This document shows, piece by piece, positions 1-7,895 of a DNA stretch of 35,015 nt; within the stretch, counting starts at the first letter, position 1, and every line of letters begins with the position of its first letter. A program made the translations under genes and the position numbers. The stretch is from Microcoleus asticus IPMA8 (lineage in GTDB: Bacteria > Cyanobacteriota > Cyanobacteriia > Cyanobacteriales > Microcoleaceae). A model generated the notes under the pieces. The model worked only from the letters and a program-made list of their open reading frames with translations. It had not been told where the DNA came from and ran no database searches. The stretch is from positions 1 through 35,015 of the forward strand of contig NZ_SRRZ01000077.1 of the NCBI RefSeq assembly GCF_013179805.1. Reading direction: 5' to 3'.

Positions 1-1
1 T

Positions 2-1591
2 CTTATCTTTTTACTTCTCTTTCTCTTTCCATTTTTAGTTGCAGTGTCAGTTGTAGGTTCAGGGGCAGTGGCAGTGGCAGTGGCAGCGGCAGCGGCAGCG
101 GCAGGACTAGGTATTTACGTTGCTTGGCGTGCCCTGGCTGGAGATGAGAAACACGCCTTGATTCGCACTATCGCGATTGCCTTTGCTGCCACAGGCGGTA
201 CCAGTTTTCGCGGCGCAGATTTAACTGATGCCAATTTCACTGAAGCAATGCTTAAAAGCGCAGATTTCAGAAAAGCTAATTTGACTCGCACTTGCTTCAG
301 CAACACAGAAAAACTCGATCGCGCGCGAGTCGGTAAATCGATATTAGCTGATACCCTCGTCCGAGAATTACTTGTCACTGGCAATGGCTACAAAAAATCA
401 TATTTCGGTGCGGATTTCCAAGGAGCAAACCTGACAGGCGTTAATCTCAACGAGGCTAATCTCAAGCAGGCTAACCTCAGCGAAGCAACTTTGCATCAAG
501 CTAATTTGGAATGGGCAAACCTCACTGAAACTCAAGCCTTGGCAACAGATTTTACAGCCGCTAGTTTTACAGGTGCTTGTTTGGAAGCTTGGAATATTGA
601 CGGTAATACAAAGCTCGATCGCGTTAACTGTCGGTTTGTTTTTCTTCGAGAAAACGCCAAACCGGGAACTGACGATCGCGAACGCCGCCCTCACCACGTC
701 AACAAGTGTTTTGAAACGGGGGATTTCGAGAAACTTTATAAAAAGATTATGGAAACCGTGCAAATCCTGCTCAAAGATGGGATTAACCCAGAAGCTTTTG
801 TCGCCGCTTTTCAGAAGTTAATGCGAGAATTTCCAGACATTACACCGGAGTCAATTCAAGGAATTGAGAAGAAAGAAAACGATGTTTTACTGACTCTCAA
901 AGTTCCCGAAGGAACCGATAAGGGTAAAGTTGAACAAATTTGGGACGAAGTTTATCAAGCAAGGCTAGAAGCTCAAATCCGAGCCGAGCAATTAAAAGCT
1001 AAAGATGAAATTATTGCCATTCAAAAATATTATAATGATGTTTTTGAAGACTTAGTGAAAACAGGATATACTAAAAATTTAAATCTGAATGAATTGGTAA
1101 AATTGTTGACTCCACAACCTGTGAATGTTAAATTTATTAATGAAGTTAAATCTACATCAGAGAGTCAAGCTATGAGTGACCAAATCGACCAAAGTCGCAA
1201 AATAGAAATTACAGGCGGAACCGTTAACGCTAGTGGTGCAGGAGCCTTAAGTTTAGGTGATATCAGTGGTACTGTTGCCAATACAATTAATCAATTATCT
1301 GATTCTGCTAAACCAGATAAACCAGGAACCAAAGAATTATTGACTGAGTTACAAACAGCGATCGAGGCTGAAACTGATTTATCTGATGATGATAAAGCTG
1401 AAGCATTGGAGCAGGTAAAAACTTTGGCAGAAGTAGGGAAAAATCCCCAAGAAAGTACAATGCAAAAGGCGGGGAAAACGGCAATGAAGATTCTGAAAGG
1501 GACTATTGCTGGTTTACCTAGTGCGGCGACATTGGTGGAAGCTTGCAGTAAATTGTTGCCCGCGATCGCAAGTCTCTTACTTCTACCCTAA
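2..1591 (+). CDS. Pentapeptide repeat / coiled-coil membrane protein (5' end outside window)
   Basis: The frame is open to the left edge: codons from position 2 encode a hydrophobic run (LIFLLLFLFPFLVAV) leading into the GTG at 44, so the true start probably lies upstream and this is a 5'-truncated gene. A membrane helix rich in Ala/Val is followed by two blocks of A(D/N)LXX pentapeptide repeats (about 195-300 and 405-570), which fold as a right-handed quadrilateral beta-helix. Next come a helical, Lys/Glu-rich region (about 700-1110), a Gly/Thr/Ser-rich stretch containing ITGGTVNASGAG (about 1200-1290), an acidic helix, and a C-terminal hydrophobic segment ending LPAIASLLLLP. Substrate and role are unknown. 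The repeat plus coiled-coil layout suggests a scaffold or adaptor at the membrane, which is inference. It has no obvious operon partner in the window. Confidence 0.8.
   Translation, partial: LIFLLLFLFPFLVAVSVVGSGAVAVAVAAAAAAAGLGIYVAWRALAGDEKHALIRTIAIAFAATGGTSFRGADLTDANFTEAMLKSADFRKANLTRTCFSNTEKLDRARVGKSILADTLVRELLVTGNGYKKSYFGADFQGANLTGVNLNEANLKQANLSEATLHQANLEWANLTETQALATDFTAASFTGACLEAWNIDGNTKLDRVNCRFVFLRENAKPGTDDRERRPHHVNKCFETGDFEKLYKKIMETVQILLKDGINPEAFVAAFQKLMREFPDITPESIQGIEKKENDVLLTLKVPEGTDKGKVEQIWDEVYQARLEAQIRAEQLKAKDEIIAIQKYYNDVFEDLVKTGYTKNLNLNELVKLLTPQPVNVKFINEVKSTSESQAMSDQIDQSRKIEITGGTVNASGAGALSLGDISGTVANTINQLSDSAKPDKPGTKELLTELQTAIEAETDLSDDDKAEALEQVKTLAEVGKNPQESTMQKAGKTAMKILKGTIAGLPSAATLVEACSKLLPAIASLLLLP
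64..105 (+). repeat. In-frame hexamer microsatellite coding for a membrane helix
   Basis: Three copies of GGCAGT (64-81) are followed by three copies of GGCAGC (82-99) and a partial seventh unit. The array lies in the pentapeptide protein and encodes Ala-Val and Ala-Ala dipeptides inside a predicted transmembrane helix. Because the unit is 6 bp, copy-number change would lengthen or shorten the helix without shifting frame. Confidence 0.85.
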
Positions 1592-1628
1592 AATCCCATA
1601 TCAACGCCCAGTAAGTAATTGTATTTTT

Positions 1629-1652
1629 AGGGCGGGCGAGACGCCCACCCCA
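1629..1652. repeat. Short GC-rich palindromic dispersed repeat
   Basis: A GGGCG...CGCCC palindrome (1630-1634 with 1642-1646) is followed by ACCCCAC in the 98-bp gap between the two converging genes. It looks like the GC-rich dispersed repeats common between cyanobacterial genes. It has no T-run on either strand, so a terminator role is possible but not shown. Confidence 0.4.
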
Positions 1653-1689
1653 CGAAGGTTCTTCGCTTCAATCAAAATGACAGCGCAGC

Positions 1690-1983
1690 TTACCGTCCAG
1701 ATTTTCTCGGCGGTGTATCATCAGTTGATCGCTTCCGACGGATCAGCACACTCATCACCTGCTTCGGATTAGCTGCACGCTGTACGGGGCTCCAATCGCC
1801 CACTTCCGCAAATCCCAGCCGGTACAAAGTGAGTATGCTTTCCCTGACACCCTTCGGCGAACCGACAACCGTTAACAGCACCACTTGCTGTTCGCATACT
1901 GCTGCTGAGTCGTCATTTGGGCGATCCTCTTCGAGGGCTTCGCTAACCGACAAGTTGTCGTCAGGCAAGAATTCCTGTGACAT
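1690..1983 (-). CDS. Small conserved cyanobacterial hypothetical protein
   Basis: The protein has 97 residues. The ATG at 1983 is preceded by AGGAGA at 1990-1995, a good ribosome binding site. The N-terminal third is acidic and low-complexity. The core runs VVLLTVVGSPKGVRESILTLYRLGFAEVGDWSP, followed by a Lys/Arg-rich tail. The core resembles small conserved cyanobacterial proteins with a LLTVVGS...LYRLGFAEVG...WSP pattern, recalled rather than searched. No catalytic motif, signal peptide or membrane segment is visible and the function is unknown. Codons for SEALEEDR lie in a 24-bp sequence also present at 32580-32603, so part of the acidic N-terminus is probably an inserted small repeat. The gene stands alone, convergent with the pentapeptide gene. 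Confidence 0.65.
   Translation of the reverse strand: MSQEFLPDDNLSVSEALEEDRPNDDSAAVCEQQVVLLTVVGSPKGVRESILTLYRLGFAEVGDWSPVQRAANPKQVMSVLIRRKRSTDDTPPRKSGR
1924..1947 (+). repeat. 24-bp small dispersed repeat, copy 1
   Basis: This stretch matches 32580-32603 at 23 of 24 positions, the difference being t versus c at position 21. It lies inside the 97-residue hypothetical gene. It behaves like the small dispersed repeats described in cyanobacterial genomes, which can insert in coding regions. Confidence 0.7.
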
Positions 1984-2421
1984 AATATGTTCTCCTGGTT
2001 TTGGGTTTTCTAGAAAAACCCAAAAACCCAGCCGCCCCGCATTTCAACACATAGCAGGGCGGCTACAGAGGATGTTAAGATACTCCGTTAGCCTCCAGAC
2101 TGCTGTGATCAGTTTGGCGGTTAGCTGTCCATTGCTGCTACCAACAGCTTTGGGCAGTGCAACTAGATTTTTGGGCGACGCGGGCTGCCTCCTCTACAAG
2201 CAAGCAACCTCTCACTTCAAAGCGTAGCCGCAGATGGGGGCCGCCGTCAATCGATTTTAGATTTTAGATTTTAGATTTTAGATTTGGGATTTGGGATTTT
2301 GGATTGAAGAATTGATCCCCGGACTAATCTGGGGACTTTGGGGGTTTTGATGCGGGATTGGCGGGTTTTGGGCGATCGTACCAATGAGACTCACAAAACG
2401 ATCGCCTTTTCAACTTACCAA
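1984..2421. other. 438-bp non-coding stretch with a leader hairpin and a heptamer array
   Basis: No convincing gene is seen. An 11-bp perfect inverted repeat (TTTTGGGTTTT at 1999-2009, complement at 2015-2025) lies just upstream of the ribosome binding site of the 97-residue gene, in its presumed leader. A heptamer array starts at 2253 and is followed by an imperfect CCCC...GGGG hairpin near 2317-2335. A plus-strand reading frame across 1829-2227 overlaps the real gene and looks random. Confidence 0.6.
2253..2340. repeat. Heptamer tandem array (GATTTTA type) plus short hairpin
   Basis: Four GATTTTA units (2253-2280), two GATTTGG units and one GATTTTG unit (to 2301) are followed by GATTGA and a short CCCCGGACTAATCTGGGG palindrome. 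This is the same composite layout as near 34304-34400. Heptameric tandem repeats (STRRs) are known from filamentous cyanobacteria. Confidence 0.85.
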
Positions 2422-5400
2422 CTACAACGGCGATACTTTATCGCGTTCAATCTCCTCGTGGGGAGTCGTTTTGCCGTTCAAAATTGTGCCATCCTCGGGT
2501 AGATTGTCTAGTCGAGGATAGCGCTTCTTAAAGCGATCGCGAGCCGAGACAATCACCACATACAGAACCGGCACCATAAACAAACTCAATAAAGTTGAAA
2601 CAACCATTCCCCCGGCGATCGCATTCCCTAGCGATCGGCGGCTCGCTGCACCCGCACCCTCTGGGTTAATCAGAGGAGAAATACCCAAAACGAAAGCCAG
2701 AGAAGTCATCAAAATCGGTCGTAAACGCTCTTGAGAAGCCTCAACTGCCGCCTTAGCAATTGGATATCCCTGCTCCCGTAACTGGTTCGCAAACTCCACG
2801 ATTAAAATCGCATTTTTACTAGCCAATCCAATCAACATCACCAAACCAATCTGGCAATAAACATCATTCGGCAAACCCCGCAACGACTGAGCTAAAAGTG
2901 CACCTAAAATCGCCAGAGGCACCGATAGCAAAATAATGAATGGATCGACATAATTTTCATACTGCGCAGCCAACACCAAGAACACAAAAATCAGCCCCAA
3001 ACCGAAAATAATCGGTGCTTGACCGCCGGACTCAATTTCTTCTAAAGAACTCCCCGACCATTCATAGCCAAAACCCGAGGGCAAAACTTCAGCCGACACC
3101 TTTTCCATCGATTTTAGCGCCTGTCCAGAACTCGCTCCTGGAGCCGGAGAGCCAGTAATTTCAATTGACCTATATAAATTGTAGTGGTTAACAGTTTGTG
3201 CTCCCACCACCGGAGTGATCTTCACCAAATTGCTCAAAGAAACCATTTCATTCTTTCCAGAACGCACATACAATTTCCCAATATCTTCAGGGTTATCACG
3301 AAACTGTTTGTCCGCCTGGACATAAACCCGGTAATTGCGCTGCTGGAGGTTAAAATCGTTCACATACTGAGCACCCAGAGCCGTTTGTAACGTACTGAAA
3401 ACATCATTAACAGAAATATCCAAAGCCTTAGCCCGATTGCGGTCAACTTCCACAATTAACTGAGGCGTATTCGCAGCAAACGTACTAAATACCGCCTGCA
3501 ATCCGGGCGTCTGATTCGCCTGCTTTAAAATCCCGCCCATCGCCTGAACCAGAGCATCTAAACCGCTGTTACCTTTGCGGTCTTGCAATTGAAATTGGAA
3601 GCCTCCAAATTGACCTAAACCCTGAATAGCTGGCGGATTCACCGGGAAAATTCTAGCTTCTGGAATCGCCCCAAATCTACCCCGCAACTTATTAATAATC
3701 CCTTGTACAGTTTGATCTTCTCCGTGACGTTCATCCCAGGCTTTAAGTGTAGTAAATATAATGCCTTGATTAGAAGTGCTACCGCTAAAACCAAATCCAC
3801 CCACTGAAAAAGTTCCGACAACTTCAGGAAGTTTGAGGATTTCTGCTTCTACTTGGTCCATTACTTTCTGAGTGTATTGCAGGGAAACACCTTGGGGCCC
3901 TTGAATAATTGTCAGAAAATAGCCCTGGTCTTCTTCCGGGATAAATGCTGTGGGGACTGCTAAATAAAGCCAAGCTGTTACTCCCAGAGAAGCGATGAAC
4001 ACGAGGGTTACAATAGTCTTAATTCCTGTGAGAAATATTAAGGATTTCCGATATTGCCGCTGTACCCAATCGAGAAATCTATTAACACGCTCAAAAACCC
4101 AAGCTACCGGGCCCCCAAACTTCTGACCTGGACGCAGTAATATAGCTGCAAGTGAGGGCGTCAGAGTAATAGCCATAAAGGTAGAAAGCAATACTGAAAA
4201 AGCAATTGTCAGCGCAAATTGTTTATAAAGCGCTCCTGTAGTTCCGGGAAAGAATGCCACGGGCACGAACACTGCCATCAACACTAAAGAAGTCGCAATT
4301 ACAGCGCTAAAGAGCTCACGCATTGACTCAAAAGCCGCTTGGCGAGGCTTCATACCTTGGCGGATCAGGCGGTCAATATTTTCTACTACAATGATAGCGT
4401 CATCAACAACTAATCCCGTCGCTAATGTCAGACCAAACAGAGATAAACTGTTAATCGTAAATCCGAAAACTTTGATAAAGGCAAACGTCCCGATCAAAGA
4501 AATTGGAATTGTGATGGTAGGAATAATAGTTGTGCGCCAGTCTTGCAAGAAAACAAAAATCACTATCACCACTAGCAAGACTGCTTCAAATAATGTCTTG
4601 ACTACTTCTGCCATCGACTCTTGTACAAACAAAGTCGTGTCCAGCGCTACTCTATGGATCAACCCCGGAGGGAAACCAACCGCTAGTTTTTCCATTTCTG
4701 TTTTGACGGCCTGGGCAACATTCAAAGCATTACTTCCAGGCAGTTGGTAAATGCCTAAACCTACTGCATCATTGCCTCGAAATCGCAGAAATGAGCTGTA
4801 ATTCTCTGCCCCTAGTTCTGCTCTCCCCACATCTTTTAATTTAACTAACGTTCCATTTGTCTCTGTTTTGAGGACGATTTCGTCAAATTCGGCTGGTTCT
4901 TTGAGGCGACTTTCAGCACGCAAGTCAATTTGATACATTTGCCCCTGTGGAGCAGGTTCTTGGCCAACTCTCCCAGCACCCACTTGCAAGTTTTGTTCGT
5001 TGAGAGCCCTCGTTACATCTTGCATTGTGAGACTGCGAGCTGCTAATTTATTGGGGTCTATCCATAAACGCATTGCATAGCGTCTTTCCCCAAAAATTCG
5101 CACGTCGCCAACCCCTTTTATCCGCTTTAAAGCATCGGCTAAATATAGGTCAGCGTAGTTGCTTAAAAATATGGTGTCGTATTCTTTATTTTCGGTAAAT
5201 AAGCCGATCGCTAATAGGAGACTTGTAGATTGTTTTGTAATTGTAACTCCTGTGCGTTGTACGGCATCTGGTAGTTGTGGTTGAGCAACTGCAACTCGAT
5301 TTTGAATATCGACGGCGGCAATGTCTTTGTTGCGTGACGGGTCAAAAGTAGCTGTGATGGTGCTGGTGCCATCGTTACTACTACTGGAAGTTAGATATTT

Positions 5401-5628
5401 GAGTCCTTCAACGCCGTTGATTTGCCTTTCTAGGATGTTGGTAACGGCATTTTCGACAATTTCAGCACTCGCCCCGCTATAGTTAGCTGTGACGTTGATT
5501 TGGGTGGGGCTGATGTCGGGGAATCGCTCGATAGGCAGGGTGGGAATGCTAATTGCGCCTACCAAGATAATAATTAAGGCGCAGACGCTAGCAAAGACTG
5601 GTCGTTTAATAAAGAAATCTGCAAACAT
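2422..5628 (-). CDS. RND efflux pump inner-membrane transporter (HAE1/AcrB family)
   Basis: The protein has 1068 residues, the normal length for proton-driven RND multidrug exporters. It starts MFADFFIKRPVFASVCALIII, the usual first helix. The proton-relay aspartates lie in GLVVDDAIIVVENIDR (about residues 402-417) and the matching lysine in GLASKNAILIVEFAN (about 938), in line with AcrB D407/D408/K940. Two large periplasmic loops follow TM1 and TM7, and helices cluster at about 335-495 and 870-1040. It would exchange protons for hydrophobic drugs or metabolites, working as a trimer with the fusion protein encoded immediately upstream. No TolC-type outer-membrane gene is in the window. The 205-bp gap to the fusion protein holds a long hairpin. 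The ATG at 5628 has only a weak ribosome binding site. Confidence 0.95.
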   Translation of the reverse strand: MFADFFIKRPVFASVCALIIILVGAISIPTLPIERFPDISPTQINVTANYSGASAEIVENAVTNILERQINGVEGLKYLTSSSSNDGTSTITATFDPSRNKDIAAVDIQNRVAVAQPQLPDAVQRTGVTITKQSTSLLLAIGLFTENKEYDTIFLSNYADLYLADALKRIKGVGDVRIFGERRYAMRLWIDPNKLAARSLTMQDVTRALNEQNLQVGAGRVGQEPAPQGQMYQIDLRAESRLKEPAEFDEIVLKTETNGTLVKLKDVGRAELGAENYSSFLRFRGNDAVGLGIYQLPGSNALNVAQAVKTEMEKLAVGFPPGLIHRVALDTTLFVQESMAEVVKTLFEAVLLVVIVIFVFLQDWRTTIIPTITIPISLIGTFAFIKVFGFTINSLSLFGLTLATGLVVDDAIIVVENIDRLIRQGMKPRQAAFESMRELFSAVIATSLVLMAVFVPVAFFPGTTGALYKQFALTIAFSVLLSTFMAITLTPSLAAILLRPGQKFGGPVAWVFERVNRFLDWVQRQYRKSLIFLTGIKTIVTLVFIASLGVTAWLYLAVPTAFIPEEDQGYFLTIIQGPQGVSLQYTQKVMDQVEAEILKLPEVVGTFSVGGFGFSGSTSNQGIIFTTLKAWDERHGEDQTVQGIINKLRGRFGAIPEARIFPVNPPAIQGLGQFGGFQFQLQDRKGNSGLDALVQAMGGILKQANQTPGLQAVFSTFAANTPQLIVEVDRNRAKALDISVNDVFSTLQTALGAQYVNDFNLQQRNYRVYVQADKQFRDNPEDIGKLYVRSGKNEMVSLSNLVKITPVVGAQTVNHYNLYRSIEITGSPAPGASSGQALKSMEKVSAEVLPSGFGYEWSGSSLEEIESGGQAPIIFGLGLIFVFLVLAAQYENYVDPFIILLSVPLAILGALLAQSLRGLPNDVYCQIGLVMLIGLASKNAILIVEFANQLREQGYPIAKAAVEASQERLRPILMTSLAFVLGISPLINPEGAGAASRRSLGNAIAGGMVVSTLLSLFMVPVLYVVIVSARDRFKKRYPRLDNLPEDGTILNGKTTPHEEIERDKVSPL

Positions 5629-5763
5629 TATTTGGGTAATGGGTAGTTGTTAGTTGATAATTCGTAATTTCTAATTCCTAATGCCTATTTCCTAATTAGA
5701 CTTACGTCAAAAATTAAAATTTCCCCTTTTTGAAGAGCTGAGCAATCAAGTAGTTTCACATAC

Positions 5764-5837
5764 ATAAGGTACGTTGTTGCGCTTCAGCGCTCTTCAGAGG
5801 CGAATTAAGAGCGCTGAAGCGCAACTACATACCTTAT
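5764..5837. repeat. Long inverted repeat (31-bp arms) between fusion protein and pump genes
   Basis: Arms at 5764-5794 and 5807-5837 pair over 31 bp with two mismatches. The inner 18 bp (5777-5794 with 5807-5824) are perfect, and the loop is 12 nt. The right arm covers the stop codon of the membrane fusion protein gene (5834-5836). In RNA it would be a very stable stem between two co-directional genes, able to act as an attenuator or mRNA stabiliser. By DNA it looks like a mobile palindromic element. Confidence 0.85.
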
Positions 5838-7618
5838 TTTTTGCTTTCTACTGGTAATTTTTCCCCGGCTCCTTTCCCTTCCTCTTGAGCCATAATCGGA
5901 GCGCCGTCAGTCAGGTTAAGGATGCCTGCGGTAATAATTTTTTCCCCGGCTTGCAAACCTTCGATAACTTGATAATTATTCCCCTCAATGGCTCCCAATT
6001 TCACGGGCTTTTGTCGGGCTACTAAAGGAGGCATTCCAGGTTTTGGCTGTTCCGGCCTTTGAGCTGTGAAGACAAAAGTTTGCCCACCTAAGCGAGTGAC
6101 TGCTGTGACTGGAACTAAAATTCCGGGGTTCTGTTTCCAGATGACTTTAGCTTTTACAAACTGGAGATTAAGCAGTTCGCCGCTGGGGTTGGGAAAGGTG
6201 GCTTTAGCTAAAATTGTTTGGGAATTGGCGCTGACGTTGGGGGAGATAAAACTGATTTGACCTTGGGCGATCGCCTTACCTTGAGCGTCGAGCATTTGTA
6301 CTGGCAGCCCTAAGCGTAATTGAGGCATCCGTTCCAAAGGAATTGATAACCGCAAGTCTAGCAATTGGTTCTCAGTCAGGGTGGCAATGGCGTTACCTTT
6401 TTGCAAGTAATCACCTACTTTCACTGGTATGTCGCCGATGACTCCCGCGAAGGGCGCGATGACAGCAGTTTCTTGTAGTTGTACTTCAAAGCCGCGCACT
6501 TGAGCGGCGGCCTCGGCAACTTGCGCTTCAGCTTGATCGAGCTGTTCTTGGCGCGTACCGTTGGCTAACTCGGCTAATCTGCTCCTGGCTTGTGCGACTT
6601 CTGCTTCGGCTTTGGCTATTTCCTCTGGGCGCGAACCGTTTTGCAATTGCCGCAAAGCTTGCCGCTGCTGTTGCAAGGCTGCTGTCCGGCGCTCGATCTC
6701 GGCTTGTCTGTTTTTTTGCCGCTGCTGGAACCGCCTTTGAGCTTCTCGGAGATTGGCTCTGGCTGTGCCTGCTTTTTGGGTGTATTCCTCGAGGGTGTTG
6801 GCGGATTCTGCGCCTTCTTGTGCCAATGCCTGATATCTGGCAAGCTGCTGGCCGGCTAACTTTGCTTCGGCTGTGCTTGCCTCTATTTGCGCTCTGGCTT
6901 GGGCGATGTCTTCTAAGAGGCTACCTGTTTGGGCGTCGGCGAGGTCGGCTTCAGCTTGGGAAACGCGGGCTTGGGCTTGACCAATTTCTTCTGGCCGACT
7001 GCCCGATCGCAGTTGGGCTAGGTTGGCTTGGGCTTGGGCGACTTGGGCTTGAGCCTGGGCGATTTCTTCGGGCCTAGTTCCTGCTTGCAATTCTGCTAAG
7101 TGGGATTGAGCGCGAATCAGGTTGGCTTGGGATTGCCTCAAGTCAGCTTGGGCGCTGTCGCTTTTCATCCGGGCGATGGCTTGCCCTTTGTTTATGAAGT
7201 CCCCGGATTTGACAAAAATCTCCGTGACTAGCCCTTCTGATTCGGGTTTGATTTCTACCGAACGCTTGGCTTCTAAGCTGCTGACAAATTCCGAGGAATC
7301 TTGGACTGAGCTGGTTTGTACGGCTGCAAGCTTGACTGGTATGCCTTGGGGTTGGGCTGCTGCTGCCGGTTGCTGTGCGCGATTATGACCCGATTGCCAC
7401 GAGTACCAGCCGAAACCTGCTGCGCCTGTGGCGATCGCGAGCGCGACAATTAGCGGCCAGCGCGATCGCGGTTTAGCGACAGGTTCGGGGCGATCGGCGG
7501 GGGTCAAATCCTCCGGTCGATCGCTGTCTGCTTCTGCATCGGTTGGGTGAAGTTCCGGTGTGGCAGATTTTTGCTCTTCAGCTTCAACCACGGATTCTGG
7601 GGATTTAGAATAACTCAT
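5834..7618 (-). CDS. RND membrane fusion protein (HlyD/AcrA family) with extended repeat coiled coil
   Basis: This is the periplasmic adaptor of the RND pump encoded downstream. I take the ATG at 7618 (MSYSKSPESV); an in-frame GTG at 7630 is the alternative, and neither has a good ribosome binding site. After about 50 acidic, Pro-rich cytoplasmic residues comes one membrane anchor (WPLIVALAIATGAAGFGWYSW). Half-lipoyl and barrel segments flank a very long alpha-helical hairpin. The hairpin contains a 26-residue repeat opening with G(S/T)RPEEI: three copies in the ascending helix and two in the descending one. The second lipoyl half (VIAPFAGVIGDIPVKVGDYL) and C-terminal beta domains follow. The protein is longer than the roughly 400 residues of AcrA because of the hairpin. 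The PadR-family gene lies 277 bp upstream on the same strand. Confidence 0.92.
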   Translation of the reverse strand: MSYSKSPESVVEAEEQKSATPELHPTDAEADSDRPEDLTPADRPEPVAKPRSRWPLIVALAIATGAAGFGWYSWQSGHNRAQQPAAAAQPQGIPVKLAAVQTSSVQDSSEFVSSLEAKRSVEIKPESEGLVTEIFVKSGDFINKGQAIARMKSDSAQADLRQSQANLIRAQSHLAELQAGTRPEEIAQAQAQVAQAQANLAQLRSGSRPEEIGQAQARVSQAEADLADAQTGSLLEDIAQARAQIEASTAEAKLAGQQLARYQALAQEGAESANTLEEYTQKAGTARANLREAQRRFQQRQKNRQAEIERRTAALQQQRQALRQLQNGSRPEEIAKAEAEVAQARSRLAELANGTRQEQLDQAEAQVAEAAAQVRGFEVQLQETAVIAPFAGVIGDIPVKVGDYLQKGNAIATLTENQLLDLRLSIPLERMPQLRLGLPVQMLDAQGKAIAQGQISFISPNVSANSQTILAKATFPNPSGELLNLQFVKAKVIWKQNPGILVPVTAVTRLGGQTFVFTAQRPEQPKPGMPPLVARQKPVKLGAIEGNNYQVIEGLQAGEKIITAGILNLTDGAPIMAQEEGKGAGEKLPVESKK

Positions 7619-7692
7619 TGGCAGCACCACTTAGATTTTTTTTTAACATCTGACTTACTGAGACTTTGGCGGAATCTTTGATTCCCTCAGCG

Positions 7693-7711
7693 CCCCCCTC
7701 AAACAGGGGGG
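7693..7711. repeat. G/C-run hairpin in the padR-fusion protein gap
   Basis: CCCCCCT (7693-7699) pairs perfectly with AGGGGGG (7705-7711) around a 5-nt loop. It is one of the short palindromes common between cyanobacterial genes. It lies downstream of the padR-like gene and could stop or process its transcript, but there is no clear T-run. The rest of 7619-7895 shows nothing else certain. Confidence 0.5.
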
Positions 7712-7895
7712 AATTTGGAAAGCTCTTTTAAAAGGGATGGAATCTGGAAAGTCCCTTTTTAATGGGGTTGGGGTTTGTGCTTGGCTTTACTCCGATCGCA
7801 GTTAGTCAAGCCGGGGGTGATTATTTTTAGGAAAGTTGTTTTTTATCTCTCAAAAGTTACGCTTTCCATGAAAGATTAGACATCCTTCTTATGGC

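Noticed and set aside
1829..2227. 132-codon plus-strand frame
   Set aside because: Overlaps the 97-residue minus-strand gene, which has a strong ribosome binding site; the rest shows no protein character.
4391..4750. 119-codon frame antisense to the RND pump
   Set aside because: Mirror of transmembrane codons in a certain gene; no independent evidence.
6592..7077. 161-codon frame antisense to the membrane fusion protein
   Set aside because: Leu/Arg/Gly-rich shadow of the Ala/Gln-rich coiled coil on the other strand; several such shadows overlap here.
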